From: Streptomyces mirabilis
Lineage (GTDB): Bacteria > Actinomycetota > Actinomycetes > Streptomycetales > Streptomycetaceae
DNA length: 64,000 nt
Reading direction: 5' to 3'
Assembly (NCBI RefSeq): GCF_039503195.1
Contig: NZ_JBCJKP010000001.1
Coordinates: 434,001 to 498,000, forward strand
Shown in pieces: positions 7,985 through 15,685 of this stretch; positions within the stretch are counted from its first letter, which is position 1, and every line of letters begins with the position of its first letter. The notes beneath the pieces are model-generated. The model was not told where the DNA came from and made no database searches. It saw nothing but the letters and a program-made list of their open reading frames with translations. The translations under genes were made by a program, and so were the position numbers.

Positions 7985-8854
7985 CAGCCATTCGTTGATG
8001 GCTGCCACCAGCACGGTCGCCTCGTAGCGGACGGCGAGCTTGTCGTATCTCGCGGCGACCGCGCGGTGGCGCTTGAGGCGATTGATTCCGCATTCCACCG
8101 CGTGGCGCTCTTTGTAGTCGGCCTTGTCGAACTGCGATGGCCGGCCACCGTGGGAGGCACGCTTCTTGCGGTTGGCGATCTGGTCGCGCTTCTCCGGGAT
8201 CGTGCAGTGGGTACCACGCTTGCGCAGGTAGGTGCGGTTCGCGCGGGAGCCGTACGCCTTGTCGGCACGAACCTTGTCCGGCCGGGTGCGCGGGCGGCCA
8301 GGTCCGAGCCTGGACACCCGGATTCGGCCCAGGACCACCTGGAACTGCGGGGAGTCACCGCATTGCCCGGCCGCGATCACCAGTGACATCGGCTTCTGGG
8401 CCTGCTCGACCGCCAGGTGGAGCTTGGTGCTCAGCCCGCCCCGGGAGCGTCCGAGCCCGTGGTCGTCGGGCTCGGTGAAGACACCACCGGTCGGCTCGAC
8501 CTGTAGATCCCCCTTTTGCGGGCACCCGCCGCCTGCTGGTGGGCGCGGGCGATGGTCGAGTCCACCGAGACGTCCCAGGTGATCAGTCCCTCGGCGTCGG
8601 TCCGGGCCTGCAGCTGCTCGAAGATGCGGTGCCACGTGCCGTCTCGCTGCCAACGCCGGAACCGACCGTAGACCCTCTCCCATGAGCCGTACCGCTCGGG
8701 CACGTCCCGCCAGGGAGCACCGGCACGGGTGCCAGCGTATGCCGTCTATCAGCTGTCGCTTGGGGTGCACCGGTGGCCGTCCAGGCTTCCTTCCGACCGG
8801 GAGCAGCGGCTCCAGCTTCGCCCACTGCGCATTCGTCAGATCGCGCCTCCTCAT
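7985..8854 (-). pseudogene. IS5-family transposase with +1/-1 frameshift pair
   Basis: Starts MRRRDLTNAQWAKLEPLLP and ends VLVAAINEWL, both typical. After GIRW (about 8730) an extra C shifts the frame; the next segment (VPERYGSWERVYGRFRRWQ to SVDSTIARAHQQAAGARKR) reads in a second frame, and loss of one G in a G-run near 8512 returns to the first (KGDLQVEPTGGVFTEPDDHG onwards). DDE residues are present but not in one frame. The terminal EWL is followed by read-through instead of the usual stop. Confidence 0.85.
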
Positions 8855-8894
8855 GAAGTGGATCTTGACATATCAAGATCCACTTCTGAAACCC

Positions 8895-10133
8895 TTAGGA
8901 GCAGCCGGGTACAGTGCTGGGGCTACCACAGTTGTTGGGCCGGTTACGGACGATGGGACTGGCGTCCCGCGTCACCGTGCCGCTGACCTTGAAAACGCCG
9001 CCACCGTCTGCTCCCGTTCCCAGCGCCCGGTTGTTGGTGACCGGGCTACGGGTGAGAGCCACCGAGCCGGAGCCCGTATTGAAGATGCCGCCACCGCGGG
9101 AGTTCGTGCCGTTGGTGGTGTTGCCGGCGACGGGGCTGCTGGTGAGCTGCACTGTGCCGCTAGTGTTAAAGATGCCGCCGCCCTGCGCATTGGCACCAGT
9201 GGTGGTGTTGCCCATGACCTCGCTTCTCTTCAGCGTCATGGTTCCGGCTTGCGCGATGCCGCCACCCTGCGCATTGTTACCGGTGACGTCGTTTCCGGTG
9301 ATACGGGTGCTGGTCAACGTCACCTTCGTGCCGACGGCGGCAGCGATCCCGCCAGCCAGGGTGGTTGCGTGGTTGCCGGTGATCCTGCTTCTGTCGAAGG
9401 TCGCCGTGCCGGAACCTCCGAATGGGTTGACAAACACAGCCCCGCCGGCACTCGCTTTGTTGTTATGGAGCGTGCTCCTGTTGACGCTCACCGCGCCATT
9501 GTCATTGTCGATGGCGCCGCCAAAGGTGTCGGCGGTGTTGGTGGTGAGGCTGGAGTTGTTCAGCGTCAGTGTGGAACCGGCGCCATTGAGCCAGATCGCA
9601 CCGCCCCGGCCGTTGCCAAGGCCAGTGGACGCATGACCGTTGCTGAGGATCAGGGTGTTGAGAGTGAGGTTTCCATTAGGGCCGTCGATTTCGAAGAAAC
9701 GGAAATTGGCCGCGGTTGCGGCTCGGGTGATGATGTCGCCGCATCCGTTGATCGTAACGCTATTCTTGATGACCGGCAGTCCGTTATCGTCATTGGGCGG
9801 TACGGTGTCGGTGAGGGTGTAAGTGCAGCCGGGCCTGAGGTTGACCGTGCCGCCCACTGTCGCGACAGAGCCGATCGCGGCTTGCAGGTCGCTCTCGCTG
9901 CAGCTGGTCACGTTCACGATCGACGCCCGACTGGTGCCACTAGTGGTTCTGCTTGCCTCGGCGGAGGGAGTGCCGAGCCCTGGGTTGGTAGGCGCCGTAG
10001 CCGACTGCGACACGCCGAGCAGGTCCGGAGCCGGTGTGGCAGGTTGTGCGGCAGCGGGCAGCGTAACGACGTCAAAAGCGGCGATGGTGAGTCCCATGAG
10101 AATCGGGGCGATACGAGAGATTCTCTGACGCAT
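8895..10133 (-). CDS. Secreted right-handed beta-helix protein
   Basis: 412 residues. Start ATG 10133 is supported by GAAGGAG 5-6 bases upstream and by the signal peptide that follows (MRQRISRIAPILMGLTIAAF to an Ala-rich cleavage region). The mature part begins with a Thr/Ser/Pro-rich stretch, then CSESDLQAAIGSVATVGGTVNL, and then about ten repeating turns rich in Asn, Gly and Thr with GGGIFNTSG-type units (GGGIAQAG, GGGIFNTSG, GGGIFNTGSG, GGGVFKVSG). This fits a parallel beta-helix of the chlamydial-PMP/choice-of-anchor type. It ends NNCGSPSTVPGCS with TAA at 8895-8897, directly at an IS5 end. Function unknown; exported to the surface or medium. Confidence 0.85.
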   Translation of the reverse strand: MRQRISRIAPILMGLTIAAFDVVTLPAAAQPATPAPDLLGVSQSATAPTNPGLGTPSAEASRTTSGTSRASIVNVTSCSESDLQAAIGSVATVGGTVNLRPGCTYTLTDTVPPNDDNGLPVIKNSVTINGCGDIITRAATAANFRFFEIDGPNGNLTLNTLILSNGHASTGLGNGRGGAIWLNGAGSTLTLNNSSLTTNTADTFGGAIDNDNGAVSVNRSTLHNNKASAGGAVFVNPFGGSGTATFDRSRITGNHATTLAGGIAAAVGTKVTLTSTRITGNDVTGNNAQGGGIAQAGTMTLKRSEVMGNTTTGANAQGGGIFNTSGTVQLTSSPVAGNTTNGTNSRGGGIFNTGSGSVALTRSPVTNNRALGTGADGGGVFKVSGTVTRDASPIVRNRPNNCGSPSTVPGCS

Positions 10134-10524
10134 CGGGGCTCCTTCGGGCGGATCGCGAGTGTCGTTCCCGTAAGGGGTACCGGAACACCGACAGAAATGA
10201 TTCATGTCGGATCAATCGGCGGGAAGGCAACACGCCCAGCTGCGATCACAATTCAACCGAGAGGCCCTCACCCGAATAGCCGCCAGTGACACACCGCAAG
10301 TGCACTCACGGCGGCAGTAGATTCCATACCGACACCATTCGGTGACGGTGCACTCGGAAGCTCCGAGCGCGATTCGCCAAAGTATCTACGCGTCAACCGT
10401 AACCAAAGTCCAACGCAACCTGCTGGGTTCCAGAGGGCGGTTCGCCTGCTCCGACCTGCGTTGATCGGTGCTATCGGCAGACGAGGCTCGATCGAGCCAT
10501 CCTGCGGCAGAGTCGGCAGGGCCC
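10134..10524. other. Intergenic region, no gene recognised
   Basis: Upstream region of the beta-helix gene. Long frames here are the antisense of coding sequence or lack starts; no convincing promoter, RNA or repeat was seen. Confidence 0.4.
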
Positions 10525-10995
10525 TACCATGCGATATGGGAGGCGGAGTCGGCGTTCCGTCAGATCAAGACGTTCCAGCGCGGGCCGGTCGTGGTCCTGC
10601 GCTCGGGTGACCCGGATCTGGTGCGTCAGGAGATCTGGGCGCACCCCTGACTGTGCATCACCGCCTTGCGCGGATCATCGTAGGTCTGGCCGACGACAAC
10701 GCGATCGATCTGGGCCGCGTCTCCTTCATCAAGGTCCTCAGGCACTCGCGGCGCGGCGTAGTCCACCCATGCTCGGAAACGCCCACGAAGATCAAAGAGT
10801 TCTTGGTCATGCTGGCAGCGAAAGTACATCGGAAGCTCGAAACCGGCATCAGGCGCCTGCGGGAGGCGAACTGGCACCTGAAGCGCCCCGGCTCGAAGTA
10901 CTCCTCGAAACTCTCCTATCGGCTCAACACTCGCGATCGGCGGCCGACGCGGCGGATCAAGACCAAGGCTTTGTCGCATTCGTACGCCCTCGCGC
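10525..10995 (+). pseudogene. IS4-type transposase C-terminal relic
   Basis: YHAIWEAESAFRQIKTFQRG followed by VVVLRSGDPDLVRQEIWAH is the Y-2-R-3-E-6-K like region of IS4-type transposases. After a stop, the sequence continues in another frame with ADDNAIDLGRVSFIKVLRHSR and then WHLKRPGSKY, the usual C-terminal order. The N-terminal catalytic part is absent and the frames do not join. Confidence 0.7.
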
Positions 10996-11070
10996 CGACG
11001 GGGTCCAGTCCGGTCGCCCCATCGTGTGACTGTCTCCCTCACCGGTGCGGGAACGCCGCGGACAACGGGA

Positions 11071-11190
11071 CGCGTGAGCGGCGCTATCCCACCGACGTGA
11101 CGGACGCGGAGTGGGCCGTGGTCCGTCCGCTGCTGCCGGTGCCGGGCTGGCTTCAGGGACGTGGCGGACAGCGCCCTGTCCGTCATGATC
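11071..11190 (+). pseudogene. IS5-family transposase N-terminal fragment
   Basis: RERRYPTDVTDAEWAVVRPL then LPVPGWLQGRGGQ is the standard N-terminus of a Streptomyces IS5-group transposase. The match stops after about 35 codons, where a minus-strand IS110 fragment begins. Confidence 0.75.
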
Positions 11191-11279
11191 ATGGCGAACA
11201 GGACGTTGACACGTCGTCGAGCCAGGGCGAACACGGCCTGCCTGTGCTGTTTCTTCTCGGCCCGCTTGCCACGCCCCAA
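11180..11279 (-). pseudogene. IS110-family transposase C-terminal fragment
   Basis: KKQHRQAVFALARRRVNVLF followed by AMIMTDR matches the conserved end of IS110/IS116 transposases. Only about 30 codons remain. Confidence 0.65.
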
Positions 11280-11680
11280 CTACCGTCACCACTGCGGCTT
11301 GACAACAACTGAGGAGGAGAAGTAGCGGTGACTCAACGGGTCATTGGTGAGCCGGCGCGTGAGTGCAAGGGCTCCGCTGCGCAGGGTGGAAGCCTGCCTC
11401 CTTTCTGGGCCCCTGATCCCTGTCGTCGGACCGGTTCCGCCTCGCCCGCCCTTCCAGCCGGAGACCTTCGATGGTTCCGGGACCTTGATCCCTCGTCTGA
11501 GATCCGTTCCCACCAGCAGCAGCGGGTCAGGTTTCCTCTCTCCAGCGCGCCGGCAGGGGCCGATCTCTCAGCAGTTCGCGAGCCCCGAGCGCTCCGGCAG
11601 ACCGAGATCCCCGCCGGTCGATGGAGACACGTACGGCCCATGAGATGGCGTCCCCCGAGCACGTCTACTGGAGATTGCGG
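11280..11680. other. Intergenic DNA between IS relics
   Basis: No gene is recognised. GAGGAGGAGAAG before the GTG at 11328 looks like a ribosome binding site, but the frame that follows has no natural-looking protein. It may be the non-coding end of the IS110 element. Confidence 0.35.
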
Positions 11681-11723
11681 GCCGACCCTCGATTGATCTT
11701 GGGGCGTGCCGGCCTGGGGGTTC
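11681..11723 (+). repeat. Left arm of a 43-bp imperfect inverted repeat
   Basis: Contains GCCGACCCTCGATTGATCTT followed by GGGGCG. The same sequence, about 35 of 43 positions, occurs inverted at 14416-14458. A shorter copy of the core CGATTGATCTTGG is present in the same orientation at 12441-12453. The arms enclose the PPOX gene and the HARBI1-type transposase relic and are best explained as IS ends. Confidence 0.75.
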
Positions 11724-11755
11724 GGCTGGCTGGTGTTCACTCGCAGATCGGCCCG

Positions 11756-12415
11756 TTACTCGTACCGGTACTTCAGCGAGTCCGCCTCCGCCTGCTCGAT
11801 GTCGGCGATCGTCAGCTCCGGCATCCGCAGTTGGGCCAGCGTCACCTCGGCCGAGGTCGGCTGGGCGTCGGCCGGCAGCCACTGCTCCGGCTTCCAGGCC
11901 CCGCTGCGCAGCAGCGACTTGGGGCAGTGCGGGTAGACCTCCTCGATCCCCAGCACCAGCGCACTGGCCGGCGGCTTTCCCACGGCGGTCAGCTGCGACA
12001 GCAGCTCCGGGCGGGTGGAGACGACAGCCCTGCCGTTCACCCGAAGAGTGGTGGTCCGCCCGGGGATGACGAACAGCAGCCCGGCCCGCCCGGTGGCGAT
12101 GACGTTCTGCAGGGTGTCCAGCCGCTTGTTGCCGGTCGCGTCCGGTATCGCCACCGTCCGTGCGTCCAGGACGGCGACGAACCCGGCGGGGCCGCCGCGC
12201 GGCGAGACGTCGCAGTTGCCCTCGGCGTCCGCGCTGGCGACCAGGACCAGCGATGAGCAGCCGATCAACCGCCGTGTGTGTTCGGTGAGTTCGGTCATCT
12301 GCTTGCGCACGGCCGCGTCGCCGGGGAGTTCGTACGCCCGGCGCAGCGCCTCCTGGTCGGGCACGGCGTCGAGGCGGAGCGAGTCGAAGGCACTGCCTGC
12401 AAGGGGTGTCGTCAT
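11756..12415 (-). CDS. PPOX-type FMN-dependent flavoprotein
   Basis: 219 residues from ATG 12415 (MTTPLAGSAFDSLRLDAV). The split-barrel features of pyridoxamine 5'-phosphate oxidase-like proteins are present: IGCSSLVLVASADAEGNCDV, SPRGGPAGFVAVLDARTVAI, GNKRLDTLQNVIATGRAGLL and FVIPGRTTTLRVNGRAVVST. The length and this motif set match the MSMEG_1061-type subgroup; substrate unknown. The frame is intact. The gene is enclosed by IS end repeats and lies opposite the neighbouring transposase relic. The upstream GGAGG is only one base from the ATG, so translation may be weak or initiate unusually. Confidence 0.85.
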   Translation of the reverse strand: MTTPLAGSAFDSLRLDAVPDQEALRRAYELPGDAAVRKQMTELTEHTRRLIGCSSLVLVASADAEGNCDVSPRGGPAGFVAVLDARTVAIPDATGNKRLDTLQNVIATGRAGLLFVIPGRTTTLRVNGRAVVSTRPELLSQLTAVGKPPASALVLGIEEVYPHCPKSLLRSGAWKPEQWLPADAQPTSAEVTLAQLRMPELTIADIEQAEADSLKYRYE

Positions 12416-12440
12416 GCCTCCGACCCTAACGAGCCGACAT

Positions 12441-12453
12441 CGATTGATCTTGG
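12441..12453 (+). repeat. Inner copy of the IS end core
   Basis: CGATTGATCTTGG, identical to the core of the arms at 11681 and 14458 but with different flanks. It lies between the PPOX start and the transposase relic and may be the true left end of the HARBI1-type IS. Confidence 0.55.
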
Positions 12454-13174
12454 TCGGCGGGGCGGGGACGTAGAGACGGCCGCGCAAGTTGTCTGGCGTG
12501 TGACGATCAACAGGCCCGAACGGCCATGTCCCGCCTGTCTTCTGCGGGCTGTCGCGCCGACATCAGGGCGCCTTGGCCGCGGAACTCGCCCCCGCTGGGT
12601 GGCGCGCTGTGAGTCCGGGCGTCATGGGCGACGTGAGGGCGACCGTCGACGGAAGGCGGGGCTGGGCCGAAGTACGAACTGGTCTTCAGCGACCGACCCC
12701 TGGTGACATCGGTCCATCTGCCGACCGGGCTCACCCATGAGGCGTTGGGCGGGCTCTACAAGGTGAGGTCTTCCACGATCGGCCGGGCGATCGGAGAGGT
12801 CCGCCCGCTGCCGGCGGACCGTGGGTTCGCCGTCCCCGACCGGCTCGGCATCCGGCTGCGGACCCTGGAGGACGTGTTCGCCTGTGCCGCGGCCGAGGAC
12901 GTCACTTTGCGGATCGACGGGATGGAGACCCAGGTCGCCGCCCACGGGCGGGTCGGCCCGGCCGACGGGCCTTCGTCTCCGGCAAGCGCAGGCAGAAGAT
13001 CGTCAAGACGACCACGATCAGCGACGGCCAGGGCCGCACCCCGTGGTCCGGAGCCCGGCGCCCAGGCCGGATGCACGACCAGGCCTCCGTGCGCACCGAG
13101 GGCATCGCCGAGCAGTTCCACCAGCACCCCGGCGTGTGAGCCGAGGTCGACGACGGCTACCGCGGCCTGGCCAA

Positions 13175-13980
13175 CGAGGTGCGCCGCGTTCACGTCGCGG
13201 TGGTGGGTCGCACCGCAGTCGCACGTCCACGTGCGGACGTGCAGCGGCATCGTTTCCCGCAGGGTGTCGCAGGCGGAGCACAGCCTGGAGGAGGGGAACC
13301 ACCGGTCCACAGCGATCACCTCGCGCCCGTACCACGGGGCTTTGTACTCCAGCATGCTCCTGAACTCGCCCCATGCCGCGTCACTGATGGCACGGGCGAG
13401 CCGGTGGTTCTTGACCATGCTGCGCACGGCCAGGTCCTCGATCACGATCGTTTGGTTTGCACGAACGAGCCGAGTGGCCAGCTTGTGCAGGCTGTCGCGG
13501 CGCCGGTCGGCGATCCGGGCATGGATCTTCGCGACCTTCAGCCGGGCCCTGGCCCGGTTCGCCGAGCCCTTCTCCTTCTTCGCCGGACGACGCTGCTGCC
13601 TGGCCGGAGCGGCACGGTCCCGGCGCTCGTGCCGGGGGCTGGTGATCTTCTCCCCGGTCGAGAGGGTCAGCAGGTTCGTGTACAGGTGTACCCCGCACTC
13701 CTGCGCGACGTCATGCGCGACTTGAAACGCGGGTACCTGGCCCGTTTACCGAAGAAACGGGTGAACACCGTCTACAGGTGCCGCAGGCCTGCTGAAGCGG
13801 CATCGCGGAGGTGGCGTTGTAGTTCACCCGCTCCTGACGGGTCACCCACGCCTGGGTCCGCGCGGCGAGCGCCAGGTTGTAGACCTTCCGCACGCACCCG
13901 AACGTGCACGACAGCTCGGCCGCCTGCGCATCCGTCGGACAGAAGCGGTACCGATACGCCCGCTTCACGTAAGTGGTCAC
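13175..13980 (-). pseudogene. TnpB with internal deletions
   Basis: Starts with GTG and VKRAYRYRFCPTDAQAAELS like the copy at 30780. Compared with that copy, about 19 codons are lost after SAM, followed by a frameshift; a second gap removes everything from the central domain to LLTLSTGEKI, including the first RuvC Asp. The second catalytic Glu (VIEDLAVRSMVKN), the zinc-finger CSACDTL and the third Asp (HRDVNAAHL) remain in frame at the 3' end, but the last 25-40 codons are gone. It is a non-autonomous decay product. Confidence 0.85.
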
Positions 13981-14135
13981 AACTCACAAACTGTCGCATC
14001 AACTAGTGGCTATCTGCGGGAAGTTGGCCGCGAACGACGATCCGCCCTGACGGCGGATCATCTTTCCCTGCCCTACTCCGCAGGAGTCCGATTCCTCTCC
14101 GCCCTGAAGGACGGAGTATCCACGGAGGGAACAGA
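13175..14135 (-). mobile_element. Deleted TnpB (IS605/IS1341-type) element nested in a transposase gene
   Basis: Contains a shortened tnpB plus about 155 bp of left-end sequence (13981-14135) that is almost identical to 30781-30936 beside the intact copy. The right end is missing: the TnpB sequence stops at NAAHL where the host transposase gene resumes. It therefore cannot be excised and carries no complete guide RNA. Confidence 0.8.
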
Positions 14136-14415
14136 TGAAGGCTCCGAACGAGGGGCCGGTCGCCGAGCGGTACGGCCGGCGTGAGATGAAACGACGCCAG
14201 TCCTTGTGCCGGATCCGCGTCGAGCACGCCAGCGCCGAGGTCCGCCGGTGGCGCCCGCTCCAGTGGTACACCGGCCGCCGCGAGACCTAGGGCGAGACCC
14301 ACCTCGCCATCGACCCCCTGGTCTCCGATCGCGCCGCAGAACGACCCACCCGGCACAACGCGAGCACCGAGCTGGTGTACGTCCGCGCCACGGCCTGCTG
14401 AACCACCCGCTTGCC

Positions 14416-14458
14416 GAGCCGGCAGACCGACGCGCCCCAAGATCAATCGCGGGTCGGC
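14416..14458 (-). repeat. Right arm of the 43-bp imperfect inverted repeat
   Basis: On the minus strand reads GCCGACCCGCGATTGATCTT followed by GGGGCG, pairing with 11681-11723. It lies 15-57 bases beyond the stop of the HARBI1-type transposase, the expected position for that element's right end. Confidence 0.75.
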
Positions 14459-14658
14459 ACGTTGGAGCGCCGCGTGCTTCCGCTCTCGCGGAGACGACCA
14501 CCGGTCGGACGGCCGTCCACCGGAATGCGGCCATCCCCCCGCCTGCCACCTCCGTGCCTAGATCGCCAATATCGGGCTATTCTTCGATTGCCGTCACAGA
14601 AATGACACATTTTCTGGGCGTTGGCAAAGCCCGTTCGCCCCGGGCCTACGCTGTGCCG

Positions 14659-15513
14659 GTGACCAGTGTCGATGTCGCCGCCGGACCGACCGCCGAGAGC
14701 GGTCCCGAGCCGCGTACCCAGTCCCTCATGCTGACCTTCTTCGGTGCTCATGTGCTGGGGCGGCCGATCGCCGTGTCGTCGGGGAGCGTGATCGCCGCTC
14801 TCGGGAGGTTGGGCAGTACCGAGGAGGCGGTGCGGACCACCCTGAACCGGATGGTCAAACGCGGCCTGCTGGAGCGTCGTCGCCAGGGCCGGAAGACCTA
14901 CTTCGGGCTGACACCGCACGCCGTCCAGGTGCTGACGGACGGAAGGGACCGTATCTGGCAGACCGGCGCGGTGAACCGGGACTGGGACGGCCGGTGGACG
15001 ATGGTGGGCTTCTCGCTGCCCGAGGCATGGAGCCGCGAGCGGCACGACCTACGCTCCCGGCTGATCTGGGCGGGCTTCGGCCCACTGCTGAACGGCCTGT
15101 GGGTGGCTCCGGCGCGCGTCGACGTCCGTGAGATGGTGGCGGGTCTCGGCCTGGAGCCGTATCTGCGGGTGTTCCGGGCGGAAGTGGAGACGCCGACCGA
15201 CGTCCGCGAGGTGCTGGAGCAGGCGTTCGACGTGTCGGCCATCGGTGCACGGTACCGGGCGTTCCTGGAGCGCTGGGACCGCACCGACCCGCTTCCCGCA
15301 GCGGTCTCCGGCGACGAACTCGCAGGCCAGCTCCTGCTGCACACCGACTGGCTGGACCTGGTGCGACGGGACCCCCATCTGCCCGCCGAGCACCTTCCGG
15401 CGGACTGGCCCGCCGCGCAGGCGGAGACAGTCTTCCGAGGCCTGGCCAGCCGCTGGGAACGCCCGGCCGCGCTCGCGGCCGCCCGACTGCTCGACACCCT
15501 GACGCTGGACTGA
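14659..15513 (+). CDS. PaaX-family transcriptional regulator
   Basis: 284 residues from GTG 14659. N-terminal winged helix-turn-helix (residues about 20-95: LMLTFFGAHVLG, ALGRLGSTEEAVRTTLNRMV, KRGLLERRRQGRKTYFGLT) followed by the PaaX central/C-terminal domain (WTMVGFSLPEAWSRERHDLR, FGPLLNGLWVAPARVD, LLLHTDWLDLVRRDPHLPAE). PaaX-type proteins repress aromatic acid catabolism genes and respond to CoA thioesters in known cases; here the target may be the downstream exported hydrolase and MFS gene on the same strand. An upstream in-frame GTG at 14653 is a possible alternative start. Confidence 0.85.
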   Translation: MTSVDVAAGPTAESGPEPRTQSLMLTFFGAHVLGRPIAVSSGSVIAALGRLGSTEEAVRTTLNRMVKRGLLERRRQGRKTYFGLTPHAVQVLTDGRDRIWQTGAVNRDWDGRWTMVGFSLPEAWSRERHDLRSRLIWAGFGPLLNGLWVAPARVDVREMVAGLGLEPYLRVFRAEVETPTDVREVLEQAFDVSAIGARYRAFLERWDRTDPLPAAVSGDELAGQLLLHTDWLDLVRRDPHLPAEHLPADWPAAQAETVFRGLASRWERPAALAAARLLDTLTLD

Positions 15514-15595
15514 TCCGCGCCCGGCCCCCGCCCCTCCGCCCTCGAATCCCGTGCGTCCACACACGGACCCGTCTGCCGCATTATTGGGCAGTCTA

Positions 15596-15625
15596 TTGAC
15601 GGCGATGAAAAAAGAGCCCTACATT
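15596..15625 (+). promoter_or_regulatory. Candidate sigma70-type promoter for the exported hydrolase
   Basis: TTGACG (15596-15601) and TACATT (15620-15625) are separated by 18 bases, 61 bases before the ATG at 15686. Plausible by spacing and sequence only. Confidence 0.4.
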
Positions 15626-15685
15626 CACAGCGCTCTTCCCGCTCGCTCCCTCACTCGGTCCCCCTCGACTCGCGGAGCCGCCGCC

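Larger units (their letters stand above)
7208..8897. mobile_element. IS5-type element ends enclosing transposase relic and VOC gene
   Basis: GTTTCAGAAGT at 7214-7224 recurs inverted as ACTTCTGAAAC at 8882-8892. In Streptomyces IS5-group elements such a sequence lies at the tips, so the two copies probably mark the element's ends. Between them lie an IS5-family transposase relic and, unusually, a complete VOC-family gene. The exact tips are uncertain because the bases outside the 11-bp core differ. The right end touches the stop codon of the beta-helix gene and the left end touches the CTAG of the IS701-like element. Confidence 0.55.
12560..14401 (+). pseudogene. HARBI1/IS5-type DDE transposase, frameshifted and interrupted
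   Basis: N-terminal part: WVARCESGRHGRREGD, frameshift near 12665, then VTSVHLPTGLTHEALGGLYK, SSTIGRAIGEVRPL and TLEDVFACAAAEDVTLRIDG, another frameshift near 12940, then KTTTISDGQGRTPWSGARR and DGYRGLANE at 13170. It resumes after a TnpB insertion at 14136 with MKRRQSLCRIRVEHASAEVR, RWRPLQWYTGRRET, an internal stop, then LVSDRAAERPTRHNASTELV and stop at 14401. Three separate lesions plus a nested element show long inactivity. Confidence 0.8.

Noticed and set aside
8895..10133. CRISPR-like or tandem DNA repeat in the beta-helix gene
   Set aside because: The repetition is at protein level (beta-helix turns); DNA units vary in length and sequence.
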